NCBI GenBank assembly: GCA_050946535.1
Contig: JBMNUZ010000002.1
Span: forward strand, 62,001-126,000
Length of the DNA stretch: 64,000 nt
Direction: 5' to 3'
Source: RUG708 sp050946535
GTDB taxonomy: Bacteria > Bacillota > Clostridia > Peptostreptococcales > Anaerovoracaceae
The position numbers and the translations under genes are program-made. Below are positions 8,596 through 17,388 of the stretch, in pieces (the stretch's first letter is position 1; every line of letters starts with the position of its first letter). The notes beneath the pieces are model-generated. The model saw only the letters and a program-made list of their open reading frames with translations. It did not search any database and was not told the DNA's origin.

Positions 8596-8631
8596 GATAC
8601 AAGAGATACAAGAGATACAAGAGATACTAGA
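8596..8631. repeat. 9-bp tandem repeat, four copies
   Basis: GATACAAGA is repeated three times exactly and once as GATACTAGA. It ends 3 bp upstream of the -35 box of the ABC-F leader promoter (minus strand). Confidence 0.9.
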
Positions 8632-8949
8632 GAAAGCCGGATTTGAAACCGTGGAAATATAAGTACAAAGCCCTTGCGGCAGCAGAGACCGATTCCTAAG
8701 AGCGGAAATCGCGATCCTGGCCGGCCGCCTGATGAGAAAACGGCGGCAGACGTTATACAGCCGGATTAAAGAACCATATGCGAGGGAGAAAGAAAATTTG
8801 TCCGGCAGATGCGTGGTTTCTTGAAATAAATTGTGCATCCTATTATTTTCTGTGAGAATGTTTTTTCTTTTAGCTTTGTTTAAGTATAAGAATATATAAT
8901 AAGCATATAATCGACATATTGTGTAAAAAACGCAGGAGAGAAATACGTA

Positions 8950-9624
8950 ATGAGACTATTACTTGCAGAGGACGAAGCGGCGCTCTCGAAGGCGCTCAAA
9001 GCTATTCTTGAAAGAAACAATTACTCGGTCGACGCCGTCTTTGACGGGCAGGAGGCGCTCGAATACCTCGAAACGGATAATTACGACGGAGTCATTCTCG
9101 ACATCATGATGCCGAAAGTGGACGGGATAACGGTTCTGAAAACGATACGCAGCAAAGGAAACCTTGTCCCGGTGCTTCTGCTTACGGCAAAATCCGAGAT
9201 CGACGACAAGGTGCTCGGACTCGACGCCGGAGCGAATGACTACCTGACGAAGCCGTTCAATTCGAGAGAACTACTCGCGAGAATACGCGCGATGACAAGG
9301 ACGAAGCCGGCTCAGGCAGACTCGACTCTGACTGTCGGCAATCTGACGCTGAATCTCGCGACGTACGAACTTTCGACAAATTCGGGAAGCTACAGGCTCG
9401 CCAATAAGGAATTCCAGATGATGGAGATGCTCATGAGGAATCCGAGCAGCCTGATCTCGACGGAGCATTTTATGGAGAAAATCTGGGGCTACGACAGCGA
9501 AGCCGAGATAAACGTCGTGTGGGTTTACATATCGTATCTGCGCAAGAAACTTGCAGCGCTCAACGCTAATGTAAAGATCAAGGTGAGGAGAAACGCCGGA
9601 TATATGCTGGAGGAAATTAAATGA
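8950..9624 (+). CDS. OmpR/PhoB-family response regulator
   Basis: Cytosolic transcription factor of a two-component system, 224 residues. The receiver domain (1-120) has the acidic pocket AEDE, phospho-acceptor Asp51 in LDIMMPKVDG and Lys102 in TKPF; the C-terminal winged helix (about 125-224) has WGYDSEAEINVVWVYISYLRKK. GCAGGAGAG precedes the ATG. Its stop overlaps the histidine kinase start by 4 nt (ATGA), indicating translational coupling. Targets are unknown; the TTTAA motif array at 11.26-11.44 kb before the envelope operon is one candidate. Confidence 0.95.
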   Translation: MRLLLAEDEAALSKALKAILERNNYSVDAVFDGQEALEYLETDNYDGVILDIMMPKVDGITVLKTIRSKGNLVPVLLLTAKSEIDDKVLGLDAGANDYLTKPFNSRELLARIRAMTRTKPAQADSTLTVGNLTLNLATYELSTNSGSYRLANKEFQMMEMLMRNPSSLISTEHFMEKIWGYDSEAEINVVWVYISYLRKKLAALNANVKIKVRRNAGYMLEEIK

Positions 9625-10919
9625 TAAAAAAGCTTCGTATCAGATTTATCTGTGCGGCTATGGCAGCGCTGCTGCTCGTTCTGGCAGCAATATTCGGAAT
9701 AATGGGAGTGCTGAGCTACAGGCAGATTGTGCAAAATGCCGACAGCGTGCTTACCGTACTGAAGGACAACGGCGGAGAGTTCCCGGATTCAAAGCCAGGG
9801 GATAATCAGGATCAGGTTCCGGCTGACAATAACGGAACCGGTCAGAACGGATCTCAGGACACGACTCAAAGCACCAAGCCTAAGGACGAACAAGTCAGGA
9901 TGTCGCCTGAAACGCCTTACGAATCGCGTTATTTTACGGTGACACTCTCTGAGGACGGCGATGTCACGAACATAGATACAGGAAACATCGCATCGGTTGA
10001 TTCAGATCAGGCGGCCGACTACGCTCAGACTGCGGCGTCACGAGACGATGACGAGGGTTTTATAGACCGGTTCCGCTACATCCGGTATACGTCGGACGGA
10101 GAGACAAATTATATCTTCCTCGACTGCGGGCGCGATATGAGCTCGTACCGTTCATATCTTCTTATCGGAGTGTGCGTGGCGGCAGGAGGAATGCTTACGG
10201 TTCTGCTGCTGCTGATAATCTTCTCGAAGAGGGCAGTACGGCCATTCGCAGAAAATTATGAGAAGCAGAAGAGGTTTATCACCGATGCGGGACACGAGCT
10301 TAAAACACCGCTCACGATCATAAGCGCGGATACCGAAGTCCTGGAAATGGATGTCGGAGAAAACGAGTGGCTTACGGATATCAGGACGCAGACGGCGCGC
10401 ATGGCGGATCTGACGAACAGCCTGGTGCAACTCGCGCGCATGGAGGAAAAACCTCAGATCGAAATGATCGAATTCCCGCTGTCTGACGTCGTAGACGAGT
10501 CTGTCGATGCATTTCAGTCGCTTGCCAAAACGAAGGAAAAGACGCTTACCAGCAGCGTGCAGCCTATGATTTCGATGGTCGGAGAGGAGAAGTCGATAAG
10601 ACAGCTCGTGACCATACTGCTCGACAACGCAGTCAAATATTCGGACGACGGGGGCAGGATCGAAGTGGGTCTGTCGAAGCAGAAAAACACCATAGAACTG
10701 ACCGTGTTCAATACTGCGGAATCGGTACCGAAGGAAAGCGTTTCGCACTTGTTTGAGCGCTTCTACAGGATGGACAAATCGAGAAATTCGAGTACAGGGG
10801 GTTACGGCCTCGGACTTTCGATAGCCTCGGCTATCGTGAATACTCACAAAGGAAAGATAAGCGCGTCGACCAAAGATGAAAAATCGCTGCTGGTTACAGT
10901 GACTTTCCCGGCGTCATAG
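9621..10919 (+). CDS. Membrane sensor histidine kinase
   Basis: Sensor partner of the response regulator just upstream, 432 residues. Transmembrane segment 1 is at about 9-31, then an extracytoplasmic region of about 145 residues with a low-complexity Asn/Gln/Asp/Thr stretch (55-95), then transmembrane segment 2 at about 179-201. The HisKA box is FITDAGHELKTP with phospho-acceptor His225; HATPase_c has LLDNAVKYSDDGG and GGYGLGLSIA. No HAMP domain is evident. The signal is unknown; the extracytoplasmic region resembles no family I can name. A terminator follows about 200 nt later. Confidence 0.93.
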   Translation: MIKKLRIRFICAAMAALLLVLAAIFGIMGVLSYRQIVQNADSVLTVLKDNGGEFPDSKPGDNQDQVPADNNGTGQNGSQDTTQSTKPKDEQVRMSPETPYESRYFTVTLSEDGDVTNIDTGNIASVDSDQAADYAQTAASRDDDEGFIDRFRYIRYTSDGETNYIFLDCGRDMSSYRSYLLIGVCVAAGGMLTVLLLLIIFSKRAVRPFAENYEKQKRFITDAGHELKTPLTIISADTEVLEMDVGENEWLTDIRTQTARMADLTNSLVQLARMEEKPQIEMIEFPLSDVVDESVDAFQSLAKTKEKTLTSSVQPMISMVGEEKSIRQLVTILLDNAVKYSDDGGRIEVGLSKQKNTIELTVFNTAESVPKESVSHLFERFYRMDKSRNSSTGGYGLGLSIASAIVNTHKGKISASTKDEKSLLVTVTFPAS

Positions 10920-11119
10920 ACGGTTCCTGCAGATTCTTAGGTTTCTATATGCGAAGAATTGAAAAGAAGCAGCATATAAGATGCTCATGTATGTGGAGAC
11001 ACAAACAAATCCAGTAAAATATATACGTATTTTTATGTAATCAATACACGATATAAACTTAAAATCGTGCAGACGCAGCATGAAGCATAAATAATAACTT
11101 AATAATATTTATTCATAAT

Positions 11120-11161
11120 GGCGCTGTTCCGGCCGCGGGACAGCGCCTTTTCATGTCTTTT
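11120..11161 (+). terminator. Intrinsic terminator of the two-component operon
   Basis: GGCGCTGTTCC (11120-11130) pairs with GGGACAGCGCC (11137-11147, one G-T), followed by TTTTCATGTCTTTTTTT. Confidence 0.85.
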
Positions 11162-11257
11162 TTTATGCAGCTTATACATACTGCCATAGATTGCAGAGAA
11201 GATTAAACAGCGGAGCCGCCTCAGAAACTTAAAAAACTTCTAATCATATCAGACTTT

Positions 11258-11438
11258 TTTTAAATAAGCTTTTAAATCCGTGCATAACTTTTTAAACAAC
11301 TAACTTCTGCTTTGAAGGTCCGGGAAGCCGGCTTTGCCGCCGTTGTCCGCGGAGCGGACGAAATGACGTGGACATTAATTCTTTTTTAAAAAAAAGTAAA
11401 ATTTTAAGTCTATTTAAGTTTCACTTTTAAGTTTAACT
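11258..11438. promoter_or_regulatory. Array of TTTAA(A/G) motifs upstream of the envelope operon
   Basis: TTTAAA or TTTAAG recurs at least seven times; TTTAAGT is at 11403, 11413 and 11426, and TTTAAC at 11432. Spacings of 10 and 13 bp suggest direct-repeat binding by an OmpR-class regulator, but the region is AT-rich and chance is not excluded. Confidence 0.35.
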
Positions 11439-11543
11439 AAACCCCCGCCGATATACTTTCACCATGAAAGCGATGAATTCATATATCCCTGCGCCGTGCG
11501 CCGGATGAATTCGCGGACGTGGAACGTTGAAAGGAGCAGATAT

Positions 11544-12275
11544 ATGGCATATCAGGCTACATTTAAACGGCATGAAGTCAAGTACATCATGAATCCGCAG
11601 CAGAAGCAGGACGTGCTTAATGCGATGCGACCTCATATGAAACTGGACGATTACGGCAGAACGACCATAAGGTCGATTTATTACGATACAGACAACTGGG
11701 AACTGATCAGACATTCGATCGAGAAGCCAGTTTACAGGGAAAAGCTCAGAATAAGGAGCTACAAGACGGTGGGACCTGACGATCCGGTCTTCGTCGAACT
11801 TAAGAAGAAATACAAAAAGGTGGTCTACAAGCGAAGGCTGTCTCTTCCGGAGGGCCAGACCGAGGAATGCTTCAGGACGGGAAAGCCTCTCCCGGTAAAT
11901 TCACAGATCGCGGAAGAGATCGAATATTTCAGGTCATTTTACGGAAACCTGCATCCGGCTGTATTTCTCTCGTATGAAAGGGAAGCGTTTTACGCACTGG
12001 ACGGCAGCGATTTCCGCGTGACGTTCGATGAAAATATACTTTACAGAGATTACGACCTGTCGCTTGAAAAGGAACCGTACGGAACTCCGCTGCTCGGCAG
12101 GGGACAGACGCTTATGGAAGTAAAGACCGCGGGAGGCATGCCTCTCTGGATGAGCCACGAGCTCAACAGGATCGGGCTGTTCCGCTCAAGATTTTCAAAA
12201 TACGGATTAGCGTACAAAGACATCATGTCTTCAAATAAACTGACAGATCAGAGGAGGATATTAAATGTCAGCTGA
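11544..12275 (+). CDS. VTC-domain polyphosphate polymerase
   Basis: Member of the VTC family, whose yeast prototype Vtc4 makes polyphosphate from ATP in a tunnel-shaped triphosphate-tunnel fold; 243 residues. Tunnel-lining charged residues are in place: KRHEVKYIM, REKLRIRSYK, FVELKKKYKKVVYKRR, LSYEREAF, RVTFDENI and LMEVK. AAGGAG lies 6-7 nt before ATG 11544; the frame extends 16 codons further without a ribosome binding site. Its end overlaps the DUF4956 gene by 11 nt. VTC and DUF4956 are commonly paired in Firmicutes, often with CotH-like or carbohydrate-binding proteins, pointing to a surface-linked role. Polymerase activity is inferred from family. Confidence 0.9.
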   Translation: MAYQATFKRHEVKYIMNPQQKQDVLNAMRPHMKLDDYGRTTIRSIYYDTDNWELIRHSIEKPVYREKLRIRSYKTVGPDDPVFVELKKKYKKVVYKRRLSLPEGQTEECFRTGKPLPVNSQIAEEIEYFRSFYGNLHPAVFLSYEREAFYALDGSDFRVTFDENILYRDYDLSLEKEPYGTPLLGRGQTLMEVKTAGGMPLWMSHELNRIGLFRSRFSKYGLAYKDIMSSNKLTDQRRILNVS

Positions 12276-12960
12276 TATTTTTTCAGGGTTGTTTGACACG
12301 ACTTCAACGAGCACGATCAGTGTTTCAAATTTCCTGATTTGTGTTTTCAGTGCACTGGCAATCGGAATCATTCTTGCGGCTTTTTATATGTACCGCACCA
12401 AATACACCAGAAGTTTTATAGCGACACTCGCGCTGCTGCCGGCGGTCGTATGCGTCGTAATCATGATGGTTAACGGCAACATCGGAACAGGAATAGCGGT
12501 AGCGGGAGCATTCAGCCTCGTACGTTTCCGTTCTGTGCCCGGCACAGCAAAAGAAATCGGAAGCATATTTCTCGCGATGGGCACAGGGCTCGTCGTCGGA
12601 ATGGGCTACATCGGATACGCGTTTTTATGCGCGATTATTCTCGGATTCGCAGGAGCACTGTTCAACGGAATCAAGTTCGGTTCCGGAAAGGACCGCATGC
12701 TCTACAGACAGATGCGAATCACAATTCCGGAGGATCTCGATTATACGGGAGTGTTTGAACCCGTTTTCGAGGAATACACTACGGAATGCGATCTGGTCGG
12801 CGTGAAGACGACCAACATGGGAAGCCTCTTCAAGCTCACATATAACATCAGGCTGAAGAGTGCAGACGAAGAAAAAGAAATGATAGATAAACTCAGATGC
12901 AGGAACGGCAACCTCGAGATCTCCGTTTCTAAGCAGGAGACAGAGGCAAGCGTTCTCTAG
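12265..12960 (+). CDS. DUF4956 membrane protein
   Basis: Integral membrane protein of 231 residues with about four hydrophobic segments (about 22-45, 50-70, 73-92 and 100-135) and a cytosolic C-terminal domain. The signature GAFSLVRFRSVPGTAKEI marks the DUF4956 family. Its start overlaps the VTC gene, so the two are translationally coupled. In this family the partner of VTC is thought to act as a membrane companion of the polymerase; no activity has been assigned that I can name. Next in the operon, after 25 nt, is a secreted lipoprotein. Confidence 0.88.
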   Translation: MSADIFSGLFDTTSTSTISVSNFLICVFSALAIGIILAAFYMYRTKYTRSFIATLALLPAVVCVVIMMVNGNIGTGIAVAGAFSLVRFRSVPGTAKEIGSIFLAMGTGLVVGMGYIGYAFLCAIILGFAGALFNGIKFGSGKDRMLYRQMRITIPEDLDYTGVFEPVFEEYTTECDLVGVKTTNMGSLFKLTYNIRLKSADEEKEMIDKLRCRNGNLEISVSKQETEASVL

Positions 12961-12985
12961 CGGACAAAAACAGGAGGAAAATCAA

Positions 12986-14479
12986 TTGAAAAAGAAAATA
13001 GCCGCGCTGATCATGGCGGTTGTGATGGCAGTCTCGTTTGCAGGCTGCGGCTCGCTGGCTTCGAATGCATCGGATAGTTCTTCTTCCGGCACGACGACGT
13101 CGACAAGCACGAGTGCCGAAACAGATACGTCGGATATGTTCACCGACAGAGATCTGGATACCGGATATGACGAATCGGACAGTACGACGATAGAACTTTC
13201 CGGTGACACAGCCACGACGAGTGATTCAGATGCTGTCACTATCGACGGAAGTACAGTGACGATAACAGATGAAGGTACATACATAATTTCAGGAACGCTC
13301 GACGACGGCATGATCATAGTCGCTGCCGAGGATTCGGATAAAGTACAGATCGTGCTCGACGGAGCCAATATTACAAATGCTGATTCGGCTGCGATTTATG
13401 TGAAGACCGCTGACAAGGTATTCATTACGACGGCAAATGGTTCTGAAAATACTCTCACGAACGGAGGAACCTACACTGCGATCGATGACAATAACATCGA
13501 TTCGGTTATCTTCTCGAAGTCGGATCTGACGCTTAACGGCGAAGGAACGCTTACGATCGACGCAGAAGCGGGACACGGAGTCGTTTCGAAGGACGATCTC
13601 GTAGTTGCAAACGGAACTTACAATATCACGGCTGCTGAGCACGGATTCCAGGGCAAGAACAGCGTGAGAATCGCAGGCGGAACGTTCACGATCTCGGCCG
13701 GCGATGACGGCATCCACGGTTCCAACTCGGACGATGCAACCGAGGGCGACATTTATATAGCCGGCGGAACATTCACATTCGATGTTACCGACGACGCGAT
13801 TCACACTGACTCGGATCTTACGATCGACGACGCTGATATCACTATTACCAGCTGCACCGAAGGTCTCGAAGGAGCTACCGTTACGATTAACGACGGAAAT
13901 TACGACATAACCTCTACGGATGACGGAATAAACGCATCGAGCGGAGACGACAGTTCTTCCGACACCAGCGATACGGGCGGCATGGCTCAGCAGGGCAATA
14001 TGCCACAGCAGGGCAGCATGCCACAGCAGGGCGGTATGCCTGGAGCAGATTCGGCGACTGGCGCGACGACTAACAGCGGCACCAGCAGCACGAGCAGCAC
14101 GTCTTCAACTTCGGCAACCACCTCGGCTGCGACTACAACTACAGACAGTTCGACGGATTCGAGCACTACTGACAGTTCGACGACTGAATGCTACGTATTG
14201 ATCAACGGAGGAACGTTCAAGATCGTTTCTGACGGAGACTGCATAGATGCAAACGGAGATCTTACGATCACAGGCGGTACGCTCGATCTCACATGCAACG
14301 GCAACGGAAATACGGCGCTCGACTGCACCGGCAACTACTCGAATACGGGCGGCGACGTAACGACTAACGACGGTTCGGAGTCGAATCCGAGCGCAATGCC
14401 TGGACAGACCGGTACCAGCGGAAGCACAAGCGGAGGCCCCGGCGGCATGGCAGGCGGCATGACTGGAAACGCAGGCTGA
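12986..14479 (+). CDS. Carbohydrate-binding-domain (DUF4353-type) lipoprotein
   Basis: Exported lipoprotein of 497 residues. The signal peptide ends in the lipobox FAGC (Cys21 region). An Asp/Ser/Thr-rich linker follows, then a repetitive region of short beta-helix-like turns (repeated GTFTI-, DDGIH- and DLTI-type motifs). A MPQQG triplicate and Ser/Thr-rich linker near 330-395 splits off a last repeat block, and the tail is Gly/Met-rich. TTG 12986 is the start, preceded by CAGGAGGA at 12971-12978; no ATG is placed as well. It takes the operon position that CotH-like proteins hold in related VTC loci. Ligand unknown; a surface carbohydrate or polyphosphate matrix is a guess. Confidence 0.82.
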   Translation: MKKKIAALIMAVVMAVSFAGCGSLASNASDSSSSGTTTSTSTSAETDTSDMFTDRDLDTGYDESDSTTIELSGDTATTSDSDAVTIDGSTVTITDEGTYIISGTLDDGMIIVAAEDSDKVQIVLDGANITNADSAAIYVKTADKVFITTANGSENTLTNGGTYTAIDDNNIDSVIFSKSDLTLNGEGTLTIDAEAGHGVVSKDDLVVANGTYNITAAEHGFQGKNSVRIAGGTFTISAGDDGIHGSNSDDATEGDIYIAGGTFTFDVTDDAIHTDSDLTIDDADITITSCTEGLEGATVTINDGNYDITSTDDGINASSGDDSSSDTSDTGGMAQQGNMPQQGSMPQQGGMPGADSATGATTNSGTSSTSSTSSTSATTSAATTTTDSSTDSSTTDSSTTECYVLINGGTFKIVSDGDCIDANGDLTITGGTLDLTCNGNGNTALDCTGNYSNTGGDVTTNDGSESNPSAMPGQTGTSGSTSGGPGGMAGGMTGNAG

Positions 14480-14522
14480 TGAACCTCATGAAAACATACC
14501 AGCCAGAGACGGTAAGCACAAA

Positions 14523-14551
14523 CACGACTGATGCTTCAGGCATCAGCCGTG
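14523..14551 (+). promoter_or_regulatory. Intra-operon stem-loop
   Basis: CACG-A-CTGATGC and GCATCAG-C-CGTG form an 11-bp stem with one mismatch and a 5-nt loop in the 166-nt gap between lipoprotein and glycosyltransferase genes. No T-run follows, so it is more likely an mRNA processing or stability element than a terminator. Confidence 0.45.
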
Positions 14552-14645
14552 CTGACCGGAATCTTACGAATGTCTGTCTGTATTGCGGCTCTGCAGTGAG
14601 TTTTGGAAGAGCGGAGAATCCACACAGTGGAAAGGAGGCATTAAT

Positions 14646-15752
14646 ATGCAAACCTCTCTTATAGCTCTGATACCGGCATATGAGCCGGATGAAATCCTGG
14701 TCAGCCTCGTTAAAGAAGCTGATGATGCAGGATACATAGTAATTGTAGTAAACGACGGCAGCAGCCGCGACAAGGACAGAATATTCGAAGAAGTAGCACC
14801 GTACGCGACAGTCCTGTGCCACGATGAAAATAAAGGAAAAGGAAGGGCTCTGAAGACAGGCTTTACATATATTCATGAAAATTTTTCAGACGACAGCATA
14901 GTCGTAACCCTGGATGCGGACGGACAGCACAGACTCGAAGACGCGGGAAAGATATGCAGGGCTGCCATGGAGCACAGACATTCCCTTATCCTCGGGAGCC
15001 GTGCTCTCGATGAGAATGTTCCGGCGAGAAGCAAGTTCGGAAATACAATAACTCGTTTTGTATTCCGCATCGCAACCGGACAGAAGGTGAACGACACGCA
15101 GACGGGACTCAGGGCGTTCAGCGCCGGAATGATTCCTCTGATGCTCGATATACCGGGCGAGAGGTACGAATACGAGATGAACATGCTCCTGCAGTGTTCG
15201 CGCAAGGGAATACCTATCAGGGAAGTTGAAATCAGCACGATATATCTCGACGGCAATTCATCGTCCCATTTCAATACATTCAAGGATTCATTCCTGATTT
15301 ACAAAGAAATACTTAAATTTTCGGCTTCCTCGTTTACGAGTTTTCTGATCGATTACGGGATGTACACTATTCTGACGATACTGACACTCGGAATGGGCAT
15401 GGGCAGCGGCCAGAGCATACTGATCTCCAACATCGGAGCGAGGGTCGTGAGCGCAAGCGCAAACTACACGATGAACAGGAAGCTCGTGTTCAAGAGCAAT
15501 GCCGGAATATTCAGTTCGGCAGGCAAATACGCGCTGCTGGCGGCAGCGATTCTCGCAGGAAACACGATTGTACTCGGTTTCCTTTCCGACTACGTCGGCA
15601 TCAACAGATTTGCAGCAAAGATCATTACAGAGCTGCTGTTCTTCATGATAAGCTGGCTCGTACAGCGCAGATTCATTTTCAATGAAAAGGACGGGAGCGC
15701 AGCTATCGAAAAAAAACAACTTATAGCGCAGAGAAAAGGAGTGACTAACTGA
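14646..15752 (+). CDS. Glycosyltransferase family 2 fused to a GtrA-type membrane domain
   Basis: Bifunctional membrane protein, 368 residues. Residues 1-215 form a GT-A fold of the dolichol-phosphate mannosyltransferase type (LIPAYEPDE, VVNDGSS, DADGQH with the metal-binding DxD, and NDTQTGLRAF). Residues about 220-350 form a four-helix GtrA domain (FSASSFTSFLIDYGMY, NYTMNRKLVFKS, SWLVQRRFIF), a family linked to flipping of polyprenyl-phosphate sugars. The fusion couples making and moving a lipid-linked sugar. AAAGGAGG lies 7-9 nt before ATG 14646. The next gene overlaps its stop (TGATG). The sugar and acceptor are unknown. Confidence 0.92.
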   Translation: MQTSLIALIPAYEPDEILVSLVKEADDAGYIVIVVNDGSSRDKDRIFEEVAPYATVLCHDENKGKGRALKTGFTYIHENFSDDSIVVTLDADGQHRLEDAGKICRAAMEHRHSLILGSRALDENVPARSKFGNTITRFVFRIATGQKVNDTQTGLRAFSAGMIPLMLDIPGERYEYEMNMLLQCSRKGIPIREVEISTIYLDGNSSSHFNTFKDSFLIYKEILKFSASSFTSFLIDYGMYTILTILTLGMGMGSGQSILISNIGARVVSASANYTMNRKLVFKSNAGIFSSAGKYALLAAAILAGNTIVLGFLSDYVGINRFAAKIITELLFFMISWLVQRRFIFNEKDGSAAIEKKQLIAQRKGVTN

Positions 15753-16693
15753 TGTTTTTAAAACGGCATCTGCTTCCGATCGTACTGAGCATAGTGCTTG
15801 CACTGTTCACATCCTATGTTCTGCTTGATACGTTCGTAATAACTCATGTATATTCGACCGATACTACGACTCAAAGCACATCGGGTTCTTCGAGCTCATC
15901 AAGTTCTTCGTCAAGTTCGGGAACTTCGGGCAGCTCATCGTCGTCTGCCAGCACAAATGCAGTGACGACCGATACGTCGTACAGCGACGACAATATTCAG
16001 ATCACTATCGAAACATACAGAGAGAATGACACAACGATATACGTTGCCGATGTCCAGGTTTCATCGCCTGAATATCTGAAGACGGTGCTTGCAAATAATT
16101 CATACGGACGCAACGTGACAGAAACGACTTCGGCAATGGCTGAAAGTTCGGGAGCGATACTCGCTATAAACGGTGATTATTACGGATCACAGGAATCAGG
16201 TTACGTTATCAGAAACGGACAGCTTTACCGGAGCACATCCTCGGGTGATCAGGAGGATCTGGTCATCTACAGCGACGGAAGCTTCGATATCATAAATGAA
16301 AGCGACGTTACTGCTGAGGAGCTTCTTGCAGATGGAGCCGAGCAGGTTCTCTCTTTCGGACCGGCACTCGTCGAGGACGGCAGTGTTTCGGTAACGGAGA
16401 ATGAAGAAGTAGGCAAGGCTATGGCAAGCAATCCGAGAACAGCAATCGGAATCATCGACGACTGCCACTATGTATTCGTAGTAGCCGACGGCAGAACGAG
16501 CGAGAGCTCAGGCCTTTCGATCTACGAACTTGCAGAGTTCATGGACAGCCTCGGATGCACGACGGCGTACAACCTCGACGGAGGCGGATCGTCAACGATG
16601 TATTTCAACGGAGAAGTTATTAACAATCCTACGACTAACGGCAACACCATTCAGGAAAGGAGCGTGAGTGACATTGTCACGATTGGATATTAG
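15752..16693 (+). CDS. Phosphodiester glycosidase (NAGPA) domain protein
   Basis: Membrane-anchored extracytoplasmic enzyme, 313 residues. An uncleaved signal-anchor (about 8-30) is followed by a poly-Ser/Gly linker (45-72) and a NAGPA domain with AINGDYYG, RTAIGI and the hallmark NLDGGGSSTM. Members hydrolyse sugar-1-phosphate diesters, such as uncovering enzyme in animals and YoeB/teichoic-acid-type phosphodiesters in bacteria. Being in an operon with a lipid-linked sugar transferase and VTC, it may trim phosphodiester-linked surface glycans; that is inference. The start overlaps the upstream stop codon, and its end overlaps the next gene by 26 nt. Confidence 0.9.
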   Translation: MFLKRHLLPIVLSIVLALFTSYVLLDTFVITHVYSTDTTTQSTSGSSSSSSSSSSSGTSGSSSSSASTNAVTTDTSYSDDNIQITIETYRENDTTIYVADVQVSSPEYLKTVLANNSYGRNVTETTSAMAESSGAILAINGDYYGSQESGYVIRNGQLYRSTSSGDQEDLVIYSDGSFDIINESDVTAEELLADGAEQVLSFGPALVEDGSVSVTENEEVGKAMASNPRTAIGIIDDCHYVFVVADGRTSESSGLSIYELAEFMDSLGCTTAYNLDGGGSSTMYFNGEVINNPTTNGNTIQERSVSDIVTIGY

Positions 16694-17204
16694 GAATATT
16701 AAAGGATCCGCTGCCAAGACGGCGATGAGATATCTGGTGGCAACACTGTTAGTGCTTGTTTTCGGACTTATATACGAACACTTCAGCCACGGAGTTTATT
16801 CCGGATACATGGTATTCGCATTTGCGTTCCCTCTGATAGGAGGTTTCCTGCCGTTCCTCGGAATGGCTCTGGCAGAAATGCCGACGGTCAAAGGTACCTT
16901 CCACACGCTGTATGATTTCGGCATAGCGTCGCTTACTACAGGAAGCATAGTACAGGGAATCCTTGAGATTTACGGTACTACTAACCATCTCACATCATAT
17001 TACTGGATTGTCGGTGCAGTGATGATGATCGTAGGAATAATCGGATCATTCGCGCAGCGCAGCATTGAAAGAAAGAAAAACGAGAACCAGCTGCATTCTC
17101 AGAACGGATACGGGAAAGAGCCATTCAGGCTTGAGAACCGTTCGTTTCAGGATCAGCAGCAGGTAATGGCAGTGCAGCCTGACAACCGGAAAATATCATA
17201 TTAA
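16668..17204 (+). CDS. Small multi-pass membrane protein of the envelope operon
   Basis: Unrecognised 178-residue protein with three or four hydrophobic segments (about 22-40, 45-68, 85-103 and 110-128) and a hydrophilic, Gln/Asn-rich C-terminal tail of about 45 residues, probably cytosolic. GTG 16668 is used, with AAAGGAG 5 nt upstream inside the preceding gene; the 26-nt overlap argues for coupled translation. Last gene of the six-gene operon, followed by two tandem hairpins. No catalytic motif is visible; an accessory role with the upstream enzymes is the most that can be said. Confidence 0.8.
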   Translation: MTLSRLDIRNIKGSAAKTAMRYLVATLLVLVFGLIYEHFSHGVYSGYMVFAFAFPLIGGFLPFLGMALAEMPTVKGTFHTLYDFGIASLTTGSIVQGILEIYGTTNHLTSYYWIVGAVMMIVGIIGSFAQRSIERKKNENQLHSQNGYGKEPFRLENRSFQDQQQVMAVQPDNRKISY

Positions 17205-17219
17205 ATCAGCAAAAGGGGA

Positions 17220-17289
17220 CCGGACGGCATTAATAAGTGCCGCCCGGATGGGCCGGACGGTATTGAAAAATATCGCCCGGTTTTTTTTT
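17220..17289 (+). terminator. Tandem duplicated intrinsic terminator
   Basis: Hairpin 1 pairs CCGGACGGCA (17220-17229) with TGCCGCCCGG (17238-17247) and has no T-run. Hairpin 2 pairs CCGGACGGTAT (17253-17263) with ATATCGCCCGG (17270-17280) and is followed by TTTTTTTTT. The arms are nearly identical, so one hairpin looks like a duplicate of the other. Confidence 0.92.
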
Positions 17290-17388
17290 ACGTCCTGAAA
17301 AAAAGAATTATAAATCTGCAGATCCTGATCTTTTTTCATGATGTGGATCCAGATTGCTTTTATGTTGTAAAATGGTTTTTCTTTCCGG

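Noticed and set aside
14479..14664. 61-codon frame starting at the lipoprotein stop codon
   Set aside because: It overlaps the ATGA of the upstream gene but lacks a family match, contains the intra-operon hairpin and runs into the glycosyltransferase start.
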